Assembly: GCA_030641315.1 (NCBI GenBank)
Contig: DAOWHR010000210.1
Location: forward strand, 1-34,260
DNA length: 34,260 bases
DNA from: Anaerohalosphaeraceae bacterium
GTDB lineage: Bacteria; Planctomycetota; Phycisphaerae; Sedimentisphaerales; Anaerohalosphaeraceae
Reading direction: 5' to 3'
The notes under the pieces are model-generated. The model did no database searches, was not told the origin of the DNA, and was given only the letters and a program-made list of their open reading frames with translations. Both the position numbers and the translations under genes were made by a program. Shown here piece by piece: positions 7,271 to 15,987 of the stretch (positions are counted from its first letter, which is position 1; each line of letters starts with the position of its first letter).

Positions 7271-9214
7271 TCATATTTTCAGGCTCTCAAAATCCACATC
7301 TGTTCCAGTCACCAGGTAAACGTGATATTCGGCATATACTTTTCGAAAGAAACTGAAATGATTTTCATCAGTGCCACAATAGAAATCATTAACTGTATCT
7401 GGCGGCCCCAAGTATGATATAAACTGCCGCGGCACCATTCTTTTTAATGGATCCAAGTAAAGATAGCCTACCTGAGTTTTGTGTATCATACCCATGTATT
7501 CCATTTCTACACTCTTGTTTCGTACGTATTTATGAGAGTGATAATTAACTTTTCCGGGCAGATAGTCAAAATCCACATCTATAAAATAAACAGGGGGTTT
7601 ACCTTTATTTTGCTTTAGAAGTTCCTGTAAAACTTCAGGGTTAATAGTGTCACCGCTTTCAGGCCGGAACAAACCTGCACGCACAGTATAATGAATGTCT
7701 ACATGATCATTATTGTACAAACGAGTTTCTTCCATGTGCAATACATTTGTAATGACAACTGAATCTTTCGGTAAATTAGTTTGTATCCATTCTGAAATCG
7801 AACGAATCCCACAATACACTCCATTTGTTACTAATCGTGTTGAGTAAGCATGTATTATCTGGTCAGCCAAACCAATAACAATAATGCAAATGAAACCATA
7901 TACAATAAAAGATGGTATCTTTTTAGTTTTTCTGAGATTATTGTATAGCCTCCTCAAAACCAGTGAAACTATGATTGATGTCGGCAAAAGGGCATAAGCA
8001 AAATGTACTTCTTCCGTAAAAAGCCATAAGAAAGGAATAAAAAATGCCAGAAACCACACTGCCAAAAATACATCTTTGCGCATAGCTTGCAACGGATATA
8101 CAAAACATAAAAACAAATAGAACCAATTGTCATTATAGTCATGCTTTATGAGAGCGACTATCAGAAAAATTGTAAAGGCAAATGGAATATAATAATTAGC
8201 TAAATGCGACAAGGCATTATTTTTAAATCTTCTGAATATTTCACTCCATTGTCCCTGCAGCACAAGAAATTCAAAACCTTTCCATGCAGCAAAAATATAA
8301 TCTAATACAATTACTGCCAATAAGATTGGAGGTATCAGAGTTAAAAAATGAGGCGGTGCCAACCAACGTACAGATGAAATTAGTCTGGCAATACTAAATC
8401 CTCCGGCATCGGTACCAGCCGCCATCTGGTCGCCAAGAGAACCAAGAGCAAAAACAGGTTTCAGGGGCAAGTCATAAAAAACAACAATCTTGATAAGAGC
8501 AGTTGGAAAAACTGCGTGTAAGAATGCCAGGCAGCATGCAAATATAAGTAAATTAAAAACCTTTCTTTGCTGAAGTTCGAGTAAAATTATCAGAATTGGC
8601 AAAACCCCAATGAACTCGCGAAACCAGCAACCGAAAAACATTATAAAAAAGAGTAGCCCACCATACCGTTTTTTATGCTTTTCAGTTTCAAGTAATTTCC
8701 AGTAAAGAAGTAATCCTGAACAAATAAGCAGTGGGACAATTGCCTGAATGCCAGCAAAAACTATCCAGGAGCCGGTAATCATCGGTGCAGAAAAGATGAA
8801 TAACAAAACTGAAAAAACAGCCCAATTTTTAGATTTTAAAAAATGCTCAGATACTTTAAAAAATGTCACACATAACGCCCCCAGGATTAAACCGACCCCC
8901 AAAAACCAAGGGTACTGAATCATATCAGGATCAATAAACAGCATCCTTCCAAGGCAATCGATTGATGCACTTAAAGGCCTGTAGCCTGACGAAGTAGGAG
9001 AACTAAACGCAGTGTGCAATATTTTTGGTATTGTTGAAACGCCTTCCCAAGCCAAAGGTTTCGGTGTTTCAAATAAATTGTATACTAAATGAGGACTGTC
9101 ATCCCAAACAAAACCTGTGCCGCTTCGGTACCAAGTAAATGTTAAAGCAACTATAATTACAGCCAGAAAGCAATAAAGTTTATTTTTCATACCATCATGC
9201 ATTAACGGTCCCAT
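7271..9214 (-). CDS. Polytopic membrane protein, GT-C glycosyltransferase-like
   Basis: A protein of up to 647 residues; ATG codons at 9214, 9202 and 9190 are possible starts and none has a strong ribosome site. MKNKLYCF from the third gives the cleanest membrane start. After the first hydrophobic helix comes GFVWDDSPHLVYN with D38 D39, the position of the acidic catalytic motif in the first outer loop of GT-C enzymes that use lipid-linked sugars. About ten to twelve further hydrophobic segments fill residues 90-460. The last 180 residues are soluble and probably extracytoplasmic (VVITNVLHMEE, PPVYFIDVDFDY). This is the last gene of the operon, separated from the one before by 197 bp, unlike the tight spacing elsewhere. 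It is bracketed by the 65-bp direct repeat, so it may be a late addition. The sugar and acceptor are unknown. A role in adding a residue to a surface glycan or protein is inferred. Confidence 0.6.
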   Translation of the reverse strand: MGPLMHDGMKNKLYCFLAVIIVALTFTWYRSGTGFVWDDSPHLVYNLFETPKPLAWEGVSTIPKILHTAFSSPTSSGYRPLSASIDCLGRMLFIDPDMIQYPWFLGVGLILGALCVTFFKVSEHFLKSKNWAVFSVLLFIFSAPMITGSWIVFAGIQAIVPLLICSGLLLYWKLLETEKHKKRYGGLLFFIMFFGCWFREFIGVLPILIILLELQQRKVFNLLIFACCLAFLHAVFPTALIKIVVFYDLPLKPVFALGSLGDQMAAGTDAGGFSIARLISSVRWLAPPHFLTLIPPILLAVIVLDYIFAAWKGFEFLVLQGQWSEIFRRFKNNALSHLANYYIPFAFTIFLIVALIKHDYNDNWFYLFLCFVYPLQAMRKDVFLAVWFLAFFIPFLWLFTEEVHFAYALLPTSIIVSLVLRRLYNNLRKTKKIPSFIVYGFICIIVIGLADQIIHAYSTRLVTNGVYCGIRSISEWIQTNLPKDSVVITNVLHMEETRLYNNDHVDIHYTVRAGLFRPESGDTINPEVLQELLKQNKGKPPVYFIDVDFDYLPGKVNYHSHKYVRNKSVEMEYMGMIHKTQVGYLYLDPLKRMVPRQFISYLGPPDTVNDFYCGTDENHFSFFRKVYAEYHVYLVTGTDVDFESLKI

Positions 9215-9315
9215 TTCAGAATCATCTACAGTTAATAATTGACAGGCTCTCTTGTTTATGTCTTTAGCTAAATCCCGTATTTAAATTTTGAATCGCAACG
9301 CTTCTCTATTTTTAT

Positions 9316-9335
9316 CAGCCCGCTAATGCGGGCTG
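9316..9335. repeat. Perfect 8-bp hairpin between operon genes
   Basis: CAGCCCGC and GCGGGCTG are separated by TAAT. Neither side has an immediate U-tract (the + strand has TTTTT 10 nt later), so termination is uncertain. The position, about 80 bp past the stop of the preceding membrane-protein gene, fits an RNA-stabilising or attenuating stem. Confidence 0.5.
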
Positions 9336-9360
9336 GTGTTTATCGTTTTTAGCTGCCTGT

Positions 9361-9425
9361 ATAGAAGACAGGATACTGTTTCTGCGAATGGATGCGTTGG
9401 ATTGATCGTAACTATCGACCAGAAT
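9361..9425 (+). repeat. 65-bp direct repeat, copy 2
   Basis: Second copy of the sequence at 7001-7065, differing at six positions. It overlaps the last four codons and the stop of the membrane-protein gene that ends at 9412. Flanking sequence outside the 65 bp is not similar to that around copy 1. Confidence 0.9.
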
Positions 9426-11190
9426 GGACTGTCGCCGCAGGCGGTATTGTGTACAGTATTCCATGTTCTCCTTGTGCGATGACAGGAAGATCCAACGTCC
9501 ATCCGGTCAAAATATCCGTAATCCCAAATTCCTGCCTGATCTCCTGCCAGCGTTCGACCGTTCTATTTTCCCACAGTTGCCTGTACATATCCGGCGGGAT
9601 CTGGCTATGCAGGTATTCGGCTGGAGGTTCCTTTAACAAGTCTATCGAATAGACTTCAAGCAGGATATTATTGAATACTACAGTAGATTCAGGCGCATAA
9701 GTGAAAAAATTAACCGATGTCATATCGGCCAGGATGGGTCTTCTCGTTTTCAATTGAATCAGCGTGGAATCATGCGATGCCACCAATAGACCTTCTCTTT
9801 TCGATATCATGGCATAAAAAACATCGTTGGTCCAGTCGGCGAGTTTTTCACCTTTATAAATGTATTTCTTGAAATATCTTTCACGAGGCAAGTTGACAGC
9901 TAAATAAACTGGAATGAAAACAGCGAGCATCGCGGCATATCCAAGGGTGTTCTTTTTAACCGCGTAAAACTTATTTCTGTCAAAATTCAGACTTTTGTTA
10001 TACGCCAAGCAGAAAAGCCAGAGTATAATTATCGCAAAAAGAATGACTTGAACTTCTTCGTTACGGGCAAAGAAAGTCAGAATTAGAAAACCTACAAACA
10101 GTTTGCAGTTCAGTTCATAATCCCTGCATTTTTCTGAAACCAGACAACCTATAAGGCAGGCAGGCAATACGAGATTGCTTAGATTTACATATCGACCAGG
10201 CATTAATATCAACAAAAACGAAGGCACCTTTTCCGGCGGCAACTGAGTTATTAAGCCTGCAACCAAAGACGCAATACCCCACACCAGAATCAATCGGAAC
10301 AAAAACAGCAGCGAATCTTTGGCCTTAAACAATTTCATGCCTAAAAAAGAGGTCACAAGGCCGTAGAAACAAAAGATCAGACCGTAAATCCTGTCCGAGC
10401 CATCGGGGCCGGAGTACCCCCAAAACATTTTGATCCTGTGGGAACCCCAATATTTGACAAAACTGTCAAGATATCTTTTTTGTATTTCAGGGTCGATGGT
10501 TGGCAATTGGCGCATCAAATAAAATTGATAGCACAATAAAGCGAGGCTGATCAAAAAGCCCAACAGGAAACTTCGGTAATGTTTCCGTAGAATATTGCTG
10601 ACATAATCCCATTGAAACACCGCTGACAAACATATTGTAATTATAAGCCAGAATCCCATTGAGGCGTGAACGCAAGGGAGGAGGCCAAGAAGAAACAATG
10701 CTGAACTGTTTTTGTTATTTCCCAGCAAAGCTACGATCAGGACCGTAAGAGATAAACTTAAAATACCGTATGTATGAATCCTCCCCAATAGCCAGATAGG
10801 ATAGACCACTCCATAGCCAACATAATTAGCAAGATATACCAAAAGTACTCCAAGCAGCGATATTTTAACATTCCTGCCTATGGCAAAGATCAGCAATGCC
10901 AACCCCTGGAATGAGACCATGCCCAGCATACCTGAGATAAGAAATGAAATCGCCCTTTCCGAGACTCCCAGATGAAGCAGTGAGGCCGAGAAATGATTCA
11001 CCAATGTGAATGCTTTTAGATGATACATATAAAACGGGTTGTCCGGTGGATAGTTTACCAGGGAGGCTAAGACCTGACCCGTTTCGACACTGACCTGCCA
11101 TGTCACATTTGACAGGCCAAGGCAAAACCCCATTATACCTGACAGGAGGATCACATTACCGAACTCAGATCTTATTAACGGCTTAAGCAT
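9412..11190 (-). CDS. Large polytopic membrane protein of the glycan operon, GT-C-like
   Basis: A 592-residue protein whose ATG is separated by a single base from the stop of the preceding gene (TAA-A-ATG), so the two are translationally coupled. It has about eleven to thirteen hydrophobic helices through residue 420 and a hydrophilic C-terminal part of about 150 residues. The first outer loop (about 30-60) reads VNYPPDNPFYMYH, with acidic and aromatic residues as in GT-C transferases, but I see no clean DD or DxD motif. A later loop carries QLPPEKVPSF and MPGRYVNLSN. I cannot assign a family with confidence. O-antigen polymerase or ligase-like, or GT-C transferase, are the options given its place beside two other giant membrane proteins and polyprenyl-type glycosyltransferases. 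The stop codon lies inside copy 2 of the direct repeat, so the exact C-terminus may have been changed by the event that made the repeat. Confidence 0.5.
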   Translation of the reverse strand: MLKPLIRSEFGNVILLSGIMGFCLGLSNVTWQVSVETGQVLASLVNYPPDNPFYMYHLKAFTLVNHFSASLLHLGVSERAISFLISGMLGMVSFQGLALLIFAIGRNVKISLLGVLLVYLANYVGYGVVYPIWLLGRIHTYGILSLSLTVLIVALLGNNKNSSALFLLGLLPCVHASMGFWLIITICLSAVFQWDYVSNILRKHYRSFLLGFLISLALLCYQFYLMRQLPTIDPEIQKRYLDSFVKYWGSHRIKMFWGYSGPDGSDRIYGLIFCFYGLVTSFLGMKLFKAKDSLLFLFRLILVWGIASLVAGLITQLPPEKVPSFLLILMPGRYVNLSNLVLPACLIGCLVSEKCRDYELNCKLFVGFLILTFFARNEEVQVILFAIIILWLFCLAYNKSLNFDRNKFYAVKKNTLGYAAMLAVFIPVYLAVNLPRERYFKKYIYKGEKLADWTNDVFYAMISKREGLLVASHDSTLIQLKTRRPILADMTSVNFFTYAPESTVVFNNILLEVYSIDLLKEPPAEYLHSQIPPDMYRQLWENRTVERWQEIRQEFGITDILTGWTLDLPVIAQGEHGILYTIPPAATVHSGR

Positions 11191-11191
11191 T

Positions 11192-14140
11192 TTATTCGAC
11201 CCCTGATCCTCTATGGTCCATCACTTTTCCACCTTTTTCTGCCACGAGCCTGAAACCAAGATGTTCGTGCCTGAAATCCACGGGGTAGTTTGTCTGCAAT
11301 TCAGCGAAATCGCTGCACCGATCACGCCAGCTTCCTCCAAAACATTTACGAGGTGTATCCTCTAAGCATTTGACAGGCGAATCATTCTGTATGGGTGTAG
11401 AGGTCCACTCCCATACGTTGCCGATCAGGTCGTTGGGACATCCCGGTGTGGCTCTAAAACTGCCTACCGGATTGGTTCTTTCCGAAGAATTCGATATATT
11501 CCATGCATACTTATTGATCTGTTCCTGAGTGGGTTCATCTTCAAAATCACTTTCGAGCCGCTCTGCGAGAGACATGTATTCGTCAATAGTCGGCAGACGG
11601 TAAACCAGAGTTTTGTCGTTTTGGTTAAGAATTTCTATGAACCTCAAAACATCAAGATACGAAACATTTTCGACGGGAAACCTGTCGTTAATAAATCTGC
11701 TCGGATTAACATCCATAACTCTTTTCCATTGCTGCTGGGTCACTTCAGAAATACCAACCATCAGTTCATTTCCTGCTATCCGATAATTGTCAAATCCGAT
11801 CCCGATGTAATTGTAAAGATCAGCCGAAGCATTACCATTATCGTGATCAGTTTCCACCTGTACGTCAATTGTTTGACCACTGAAAGCCGAATAGATCAAT
11901 TTTTCTTTTTGATAATCATATTCAAGGATATATTTAGGTGAACTGTTGTCAATGTACCTGTTAAACAAGCCATCGATGCAGGTTTCGTGATACCATCCAA
12001 ACGCATGAATCTCCGGACAGCGGTCCAATATCCTGATCGAAAAGTCATTTTCGGTTTCGTGCTGATGTATGAAGGTTCTGGTGGAATCGTAGTAATTCTT
12101 TAGCGAAGAAGTCTGTCTGCTAACTTCCCTACATATTTGAAAGCTTATGCAGGAATGGTATAGGATCAATATTGCGAGACAACTTGTCAAAACCAAATAG
12201 GAGTTGAATTTCAAAAGCTTGTCAAAATCTATCATCATGTAGACAAGATAAAGCAACAGAGCTGTAAGGCAATATGAATAATGCGTAAAAATCACATGGT
12301 TCGACAACCTTGTATCAATCATTGCTGCCCGTCCAAGACACATCAGGCCACTGATACTCAATAGTATTAAGACCACCATCAATGCATTGGGATCAATTTT
12401 GACCAGATACTTTTCTTTTCTCCTAAAGATAATTATCAAAAGAAATGTGGTGACAACTATTCCAAGAGCAGTTACCTGAAAGACGACTTTATCGGTATAT
12501 TGGGCCTGGCCCCAAAACGGGAAGATCAATGTAGAAAAGACAAACAGTAGCATTTTGAAGACATTGAGAATTGGTGCGAATAAACCGATCGATTCAGACT
12601 GAACGGTCATAGCCAGGTTCGGGTAGGCAAAATACAGGTGAACAAGAAGAAGAATGAACCAAAGAAGAAATGGGCAAAGCAGCCATACAAAGCTGGCCTT
12701 ATCTTTTTGTCTGCGTGCGGGATCATTCGGTTTTCTGAATAAGAGCCAATATGAAACGAACATAACAGCAGGGACAGGGAAAGCAATCTCAGTACACAGG
12801 AGATTAAGAAACAACAGCAAAGACAATAACAAAGTGCCTGCTTTGACAGTCAACTGATCATCATTAATTTTACGAAAAACTATTATCGACAGGATCAACA
12901 GCAATGTTGTTAGAATATAGCCGTCCATGTGCGGCCAGATTACGGCATCAATTTTTGTGACCGCGACAGCAAAAAGCAAGGCGATGAGGAAAGAAATTTT
13001 TCTTTTGCTATGCTGAAGCATCAGGGCCAGGAAACAGAAAGTTGTAATAATGTGTTTCAAAACAGTGGATATATGGCCTGCAACGTAAGATTCACCAAAA
13101 ACTACCCTGTTAAATGCCAGCATCCCATGATGTAAAGGTCTGAACATCAAACGGTCATAAGGCAGGTGAAGCTGCCAGTCTATGTGGCTAAGGAAGAACT
13201 TAAGTCCCGTAGGCTCATCTTTTGATGAGAAGAACAGGAACCAGTCATCGTGGCGAAACAAATGAGAAAAACTCGGCCAATAAACCGCTGCTGTTAATAG
13301 AGAGAGCGTTACTATTGAAAAAACTTTTGCGGATATCGTTATCTTTTCCTCTTCAATAAACAACTGATGTGTTTTTTCCTTAAAGAAAGGAATATAACCT
13401 GAGTGGAAGAAAATTTGCCTGAAAACAAAAACCGGCAACAATAACAAAATGAACGTTGTCCAACTTAGGAAAGGCCGTGCAATGACAGCATAATACCCTG
13501 AGGTTAAATTCACAATCAGAACGATCACAAAAAACAGACAGAGATAGAAAATTATACCACGTTGGAGAGGTGATGCTTTAAATTCGCTTTCAGCCGCATC
13601 AATCTTAAACTTAATGATGGAGAGCAGAAATAGGCCTGACGCTATTCCCACAGCATAGATCAACCAGTTCCCAGAAAGCCATTTGTCGTCTTTAAATCTT
13701 AGAAAGAGCCTGGCAGTGTACGCTTTTCTGTAATTATAAGCATAGATAATACATTTTGCTGGTTGTTCCCGGTCAAACGAAACTTCCAATTTGTTATTGC
13801 CATCGTGAACAAGCCCCGAATCGACAAAAGCATAGACACGTTTTTTTCGGTTCACTTCATTAAATGTTATTCTATCAACATCCAGCGTCTTGCCGTTGAG
13901 CTTAACAATTGAAGGCCAGGCATCATTGTCACCTTTGTATGCTATTTTCATTACATAAGAATCTTTCTCCATGAATAACAAGGTATCGATCTTATGCGAG
14001 ACAGGATGGGTCAGCTTATTAAATTCGACCGGTGAGAATTTCTTCGCAGACATTATATAGCAAAAGACACTGATAAAACTTACGTAAGTCAAAAATAAGC
14101 ACGTTATCAGGGTAGATTTTTTTTTCAAGAAATATGACAT
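11192..14140 (-). CDS. GT-C-like membrane protein fused to a C-terminal FGE-sulfatase (SUMF1-like) domain
   Basis: A 982-residue protein in three parts. A membrane helix (9-30) leads into an outer beta-rich domain (about 35-150). Many transmembrane helices follow (about 156-680), with FRHDDW (296-300) placed like the acidic motif of GT-C glycosyltransferases. The last part, about 794-968, is clearly an FGE-sulfatase domain: EVTQQQW, NPSRF, PVENVSYLDVLRF, YRLPT, GNVWEWT (907-913), FGGSW (934-938) and LGFRL (961-965). In true formylglycine-generating enzymes two Cys follow the GGSW-like motif. Here that stretch has D and F at those places and one Cys offset, so oxidation of a sulfatase is unlikely. 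Many FGE-fold domains bind or modify other substrates. The domain should lie outside the membrane with the C-terminal tail. I know of no standard family with this layout. Gene spacing to both neighbours supports operon membership. Confidence 0.75.
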   Translation of the reverse strand: MSYFLKKKSTLITCLFLTYVSFISVFCYIMSAKKFSPVEFNKLTHPVSHKIDTLLFMEKDSYVMKIAYKGDNDAWPSIVKLNGKTLDVDRITFNEVNRKKRVYAFVDSGLVHDGNNKLEVSFDREQPAKCIIYAYNYRKAYTARLFLRFKDDKWLSGNWLIYAVGIASGLFLLSIIKFKIDAAESEFKASPLQRGIIFYLCLFFVIVLIVNLTSGYYAVIARPFLSWTTFILLLLPVFVFRQIFFHSGYIPFFKEKTHQLFIEEEKITISAKVFSIVTLSLLTAAVYWPSFSHLFRHDDWFLFFSSKDEPTGLKFFLSHIDWQLHLPYDRLMFRPLHHGMLAFNRVVFGESYVAGHISTVLKHIITTFCFLALMLQHSKRKISFLIALLFAVAVTKIDAVIWPHMDGYILTTLLLILSIIVFRKINDDQLTVKAGTLLLSLLLFLNLLCTEIAFPVPAVMFVSYWLLFRKPNDPARRQKDKASFVWLLCPFLLWFILLLVHLYFAYPNLAMTVQSESIGLFAPILNVFKMLLFVFSTLIFPFWGQAQYTDKVVFQVTALGIVVTTFLLIIIFRRKEKYLVKIDPNALMVVLILLSISGLMCLGRAAMIDTRLSNHVIFTHYSYCLTALLLYLVYMMIDFDKLLKFNSYLVLTSCLAILILYHSCISFQICREVSRQTSSLKNYYDSTRTFIHQHETENDFSIRILDRCPEIHAFGWYHETCIDGLFNRYIDNSSPKYILEYDYQKEKLIYSAFSGQTIDVQVETDHDNGNASADLYNYIGIGFDNYRIAGNELMVGISEVTQQQWKRVMDVNPSRFINDRFPVENVSYLDVLRFIEILNQNDKTLVYRLPTIDEYMSLAERLESDFEDEPTQEQINKYAWNISNSSERTNPVGSFRATPGCPNDLIGNVWEWTSTPIQNDSPVKCLEDTPRKCFGGSWRDRCSDFAELQTNYPVDFRHEHLGFRLVAEKGGKVMDHRGSGVE

Positions 14141-14204
14141 ATTCCACTTTTTTCGATCAAACTAAGGAGTTCATTCCAATTGTTTTCTTTAATCAGAACT
14201 ACTT

Positions 14205-14909
14205 TCATCTCCAACAAAAGCATTCCCTGATGAACTGAAAATAGTATGCCGCTCCCCATCGTAAAATCTGTAATTTTCTTTCGCCTCCTATCCTTTCTGG
14301 TTCATCTGCCGGGATCTCAGTGATCTTAAGTTTCTTCTTGGCAGCACGTACAGAAAGCAACGGTTCCCAGCTTATCTTGGTTCTGAACAACTTTTCAGCG
14401 GTTGAGTATGCCTCATCAGTGTGCAGCTCCAGGTCATAGATCAACTGAGTCCTGTAAGCCCTAAGAATGACCATCACATCGGTATAGCTTCCGCCGTGTA
14501 AAATATTTACGGTCCTGGTAAAGAGCCAGTTGCCAAAACTTGTGATGAAATCGTCGTCATCACTTTTTGCGTCCTGCAAATACCTTGAGCCAATTACCAT
14601 GTCATATCCTTCTTTCATCTTGTCACACAGTTGGGGGATGGCTTCAGGGACGCTGTTACCATCGGGGCTGAAAGTTACAACAACATCCCCTTCAATATAT
14701 GGCAACACTTCATTGTAGGCATGACGAAAGCCTTTTTGTTTCTGAACATACACAAAATATCCCTGGCTCTCTGCGTATTCTACGGTTCCATCTGTAGAAC
14801 CGCCATCAAGAATAATAAGCTGATCATACCATTGTTTCTTTATCAAAGGCATAATAGCCTTCATTCCATCAATTTCGTTTAGAGTCGGGACGATCAAAGT
14901 GATTTTCAT
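14205..14909 (-). CDS. Family 2 glycosyltransferase (dolichol-phosphate mannosyltransferase-like)
   Basis: A 234-residue soluble GT-A fold protein. It opens with ITLIVPTLNE and the nucleotide-binding LDGGSTDGT (34-42). The usual DxD region reads FSPDGNS (80-86), as in the DPM1-like branch, and MVIGSRYL follows. There is no membrane helix, unlike the next gene upstream. Such enzymes move a sugar from a nucleotide, usually GDP-Man or UDP-Glc, to polyprenyl phosphate on the inner face. The product could feed the GT-C-like proteins encoded just downstream. GAGG lies close before ATG 14909. Donor and acceptor are inferred from the family and context only. Confidence 0.8.
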   Translation of the reverse strand: MKITLIVPTLNEIDGMKAIMPLIKKQWYDQLIILDGGSTDGTVEYAESQGYFVYVQKQKGFRHAYNEVLPYIEGDVVVTFSPDGNSVPEAIPQLCDKMKEGYDMVIGSRYLQDAKSDDDDFITSFGNWLFTRTVNILHGGSYTDVMVILRAYRTQLIYDLELHTDEAYSTAEKLFRTKISWEPLLSVRAAKKKLKITEIPADEPERIGGERKLQILRWGAAYYFQFIRECFCWR

Positions 14910-14988
14910 GTTACCTCGTTATTAAAATCTTCATTTGTTGTTAATAAATTTATTTTGCCTGATAATACGAAGGAACGATACCTTGTAA

Positions 14989-15942
14989 TTAATCGTCCTC
15001 GTCTTCGATACCTAATTTGCTTTCAATTATATAAGGCGGTCGGTTTTTCATCTGCTGGTGCATATTGCCAAGATACAAACCCAAAATGCCGATGGTAAAC
15101 AAAATCGTCCCGCTAAGAAACAGCATTGTAACCATGATCGCAGGCCAACCCGGCTGATGCATATCGAAAAAGACACGGGATATAACGATATAAAGCAAAT
15201 AGCAGAAAGATACTATAGATACCAGAAAACCAATTACCAGCGAATAATACAAAGGGACATCCGAGAAACCTGTCAAACCTCGTATAAACTCCCTGGTTGG
15301 ATTGACGGAGCTGAAAAGTGAGAACTTAGTCTTGCCTGCACGTCTTGCGAGCCTTTCATAGTGAACCTTTGTTTGTTTGAAACCAATCCACCTTACAAGA
15401 CCCCGCATAAACGGATCGTATTCATTAAGCCTTATAAGCTGATCTACCGCACGCCTTGAAAGCAATTTGAAATCACCAGTGTTCTCCGGGATGTCTATAT
15501 CCGAAACAGAATTGATTATTCTGTATGCCCTTTTGGTGAGCCACATTTTAAGCGGATTTTCGCCAGCCCTTTTAGTTCTTGTAGTATGAACGACATCGAA
15601 GCCCAGTTCGTATTTTTCCAAAAGTTCGGGTATCAATTCAGGAGGATCCTGCAAGTCTGCATCCATGTATACCACAGCATCACCTTTTGCATGACGAAAG
15701 CCGGCCATCACACATGGAGATACACCGAAACGCCGTGACATATTAATGATCCTGATCTTTTTATCGGTATCGGCGAAACTCATCAGCAACTCCAGCGAGC
15801 TGTCTGTAGAAGCATCGTTTACGAATATCAGCTCATAATCAAGCTCAAGCGGATCGAGCGTATTTCGCAAACGCTCGACCAAAGGTTTCAAAACATCCTC
15901 TTCGTTTCGGAATGAAAATATAACAGACAACAGCATAATCAC
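14989..15942 (-). CDS. Polyprenyl-phosphate glycosyltransferase, GtrB/ArnC-like, with C-terminal membrane helices
   Basis: A 317-residue protein. The GT2 domain has VNDASTD (41-47), MDADLQDPPE (93-102) and the later GDFKLLSRRAV, typical of the GtrB/ArnC/DPM branch. Two hydrophobic helices (about 230-256 and 265-292) anchor it, and the tail is acidic (EDEDD). It should load undecaprenyl phosphate with a single sugar on the inner face, for flipping and use by GT-C transferases. That fits three such candidates in the same operon. The start is ambiguous: GTG 15942 has AGGGA 4 nt before it, while ATG 15936 lies two codons on with 10 nt spacing. Confidence 0.85.
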   Translation of the reverse strand: MIMLLSVIFSFRNEEDVLKPLVERLRNTLDPLELDYELIFVNDASTDSSLELLMSFADTDKKIRIINMSRRFGVSPCVMAGFRHAKGDAVVYMDADLQDPPELIPELLEKYELGFDVVHTTRTKRAGENPLKMWLTKRAYRIINSVSDIDIPENTGDFKLLSRRAVDQLIRLNEYDPFMRGLVRWIGFKQTKVHYERLARRAGKTKFSLFSSVNPTREFIRGLTGFSDVPLYYSLVIGFLVSIVSFCYLLYIVISRVFFDMHQPGWPAIMVTMLFLSGTILFTIGILGLYLGNMHQQMKNRPPYIIESKLGIEDEDD

Positions 15943-15987
15943 ATATTCCCTGATTTAATAACTATAACCATTAACCCGAAATAGCAA

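Noticed and set aside
11621-11941. A + strand frame of 106 residues inside the GT-C/FGE fusion gene
   Set aside because: It is antisense to the well-supported FGE-sulfatase coding frame and has no pattern of its own.
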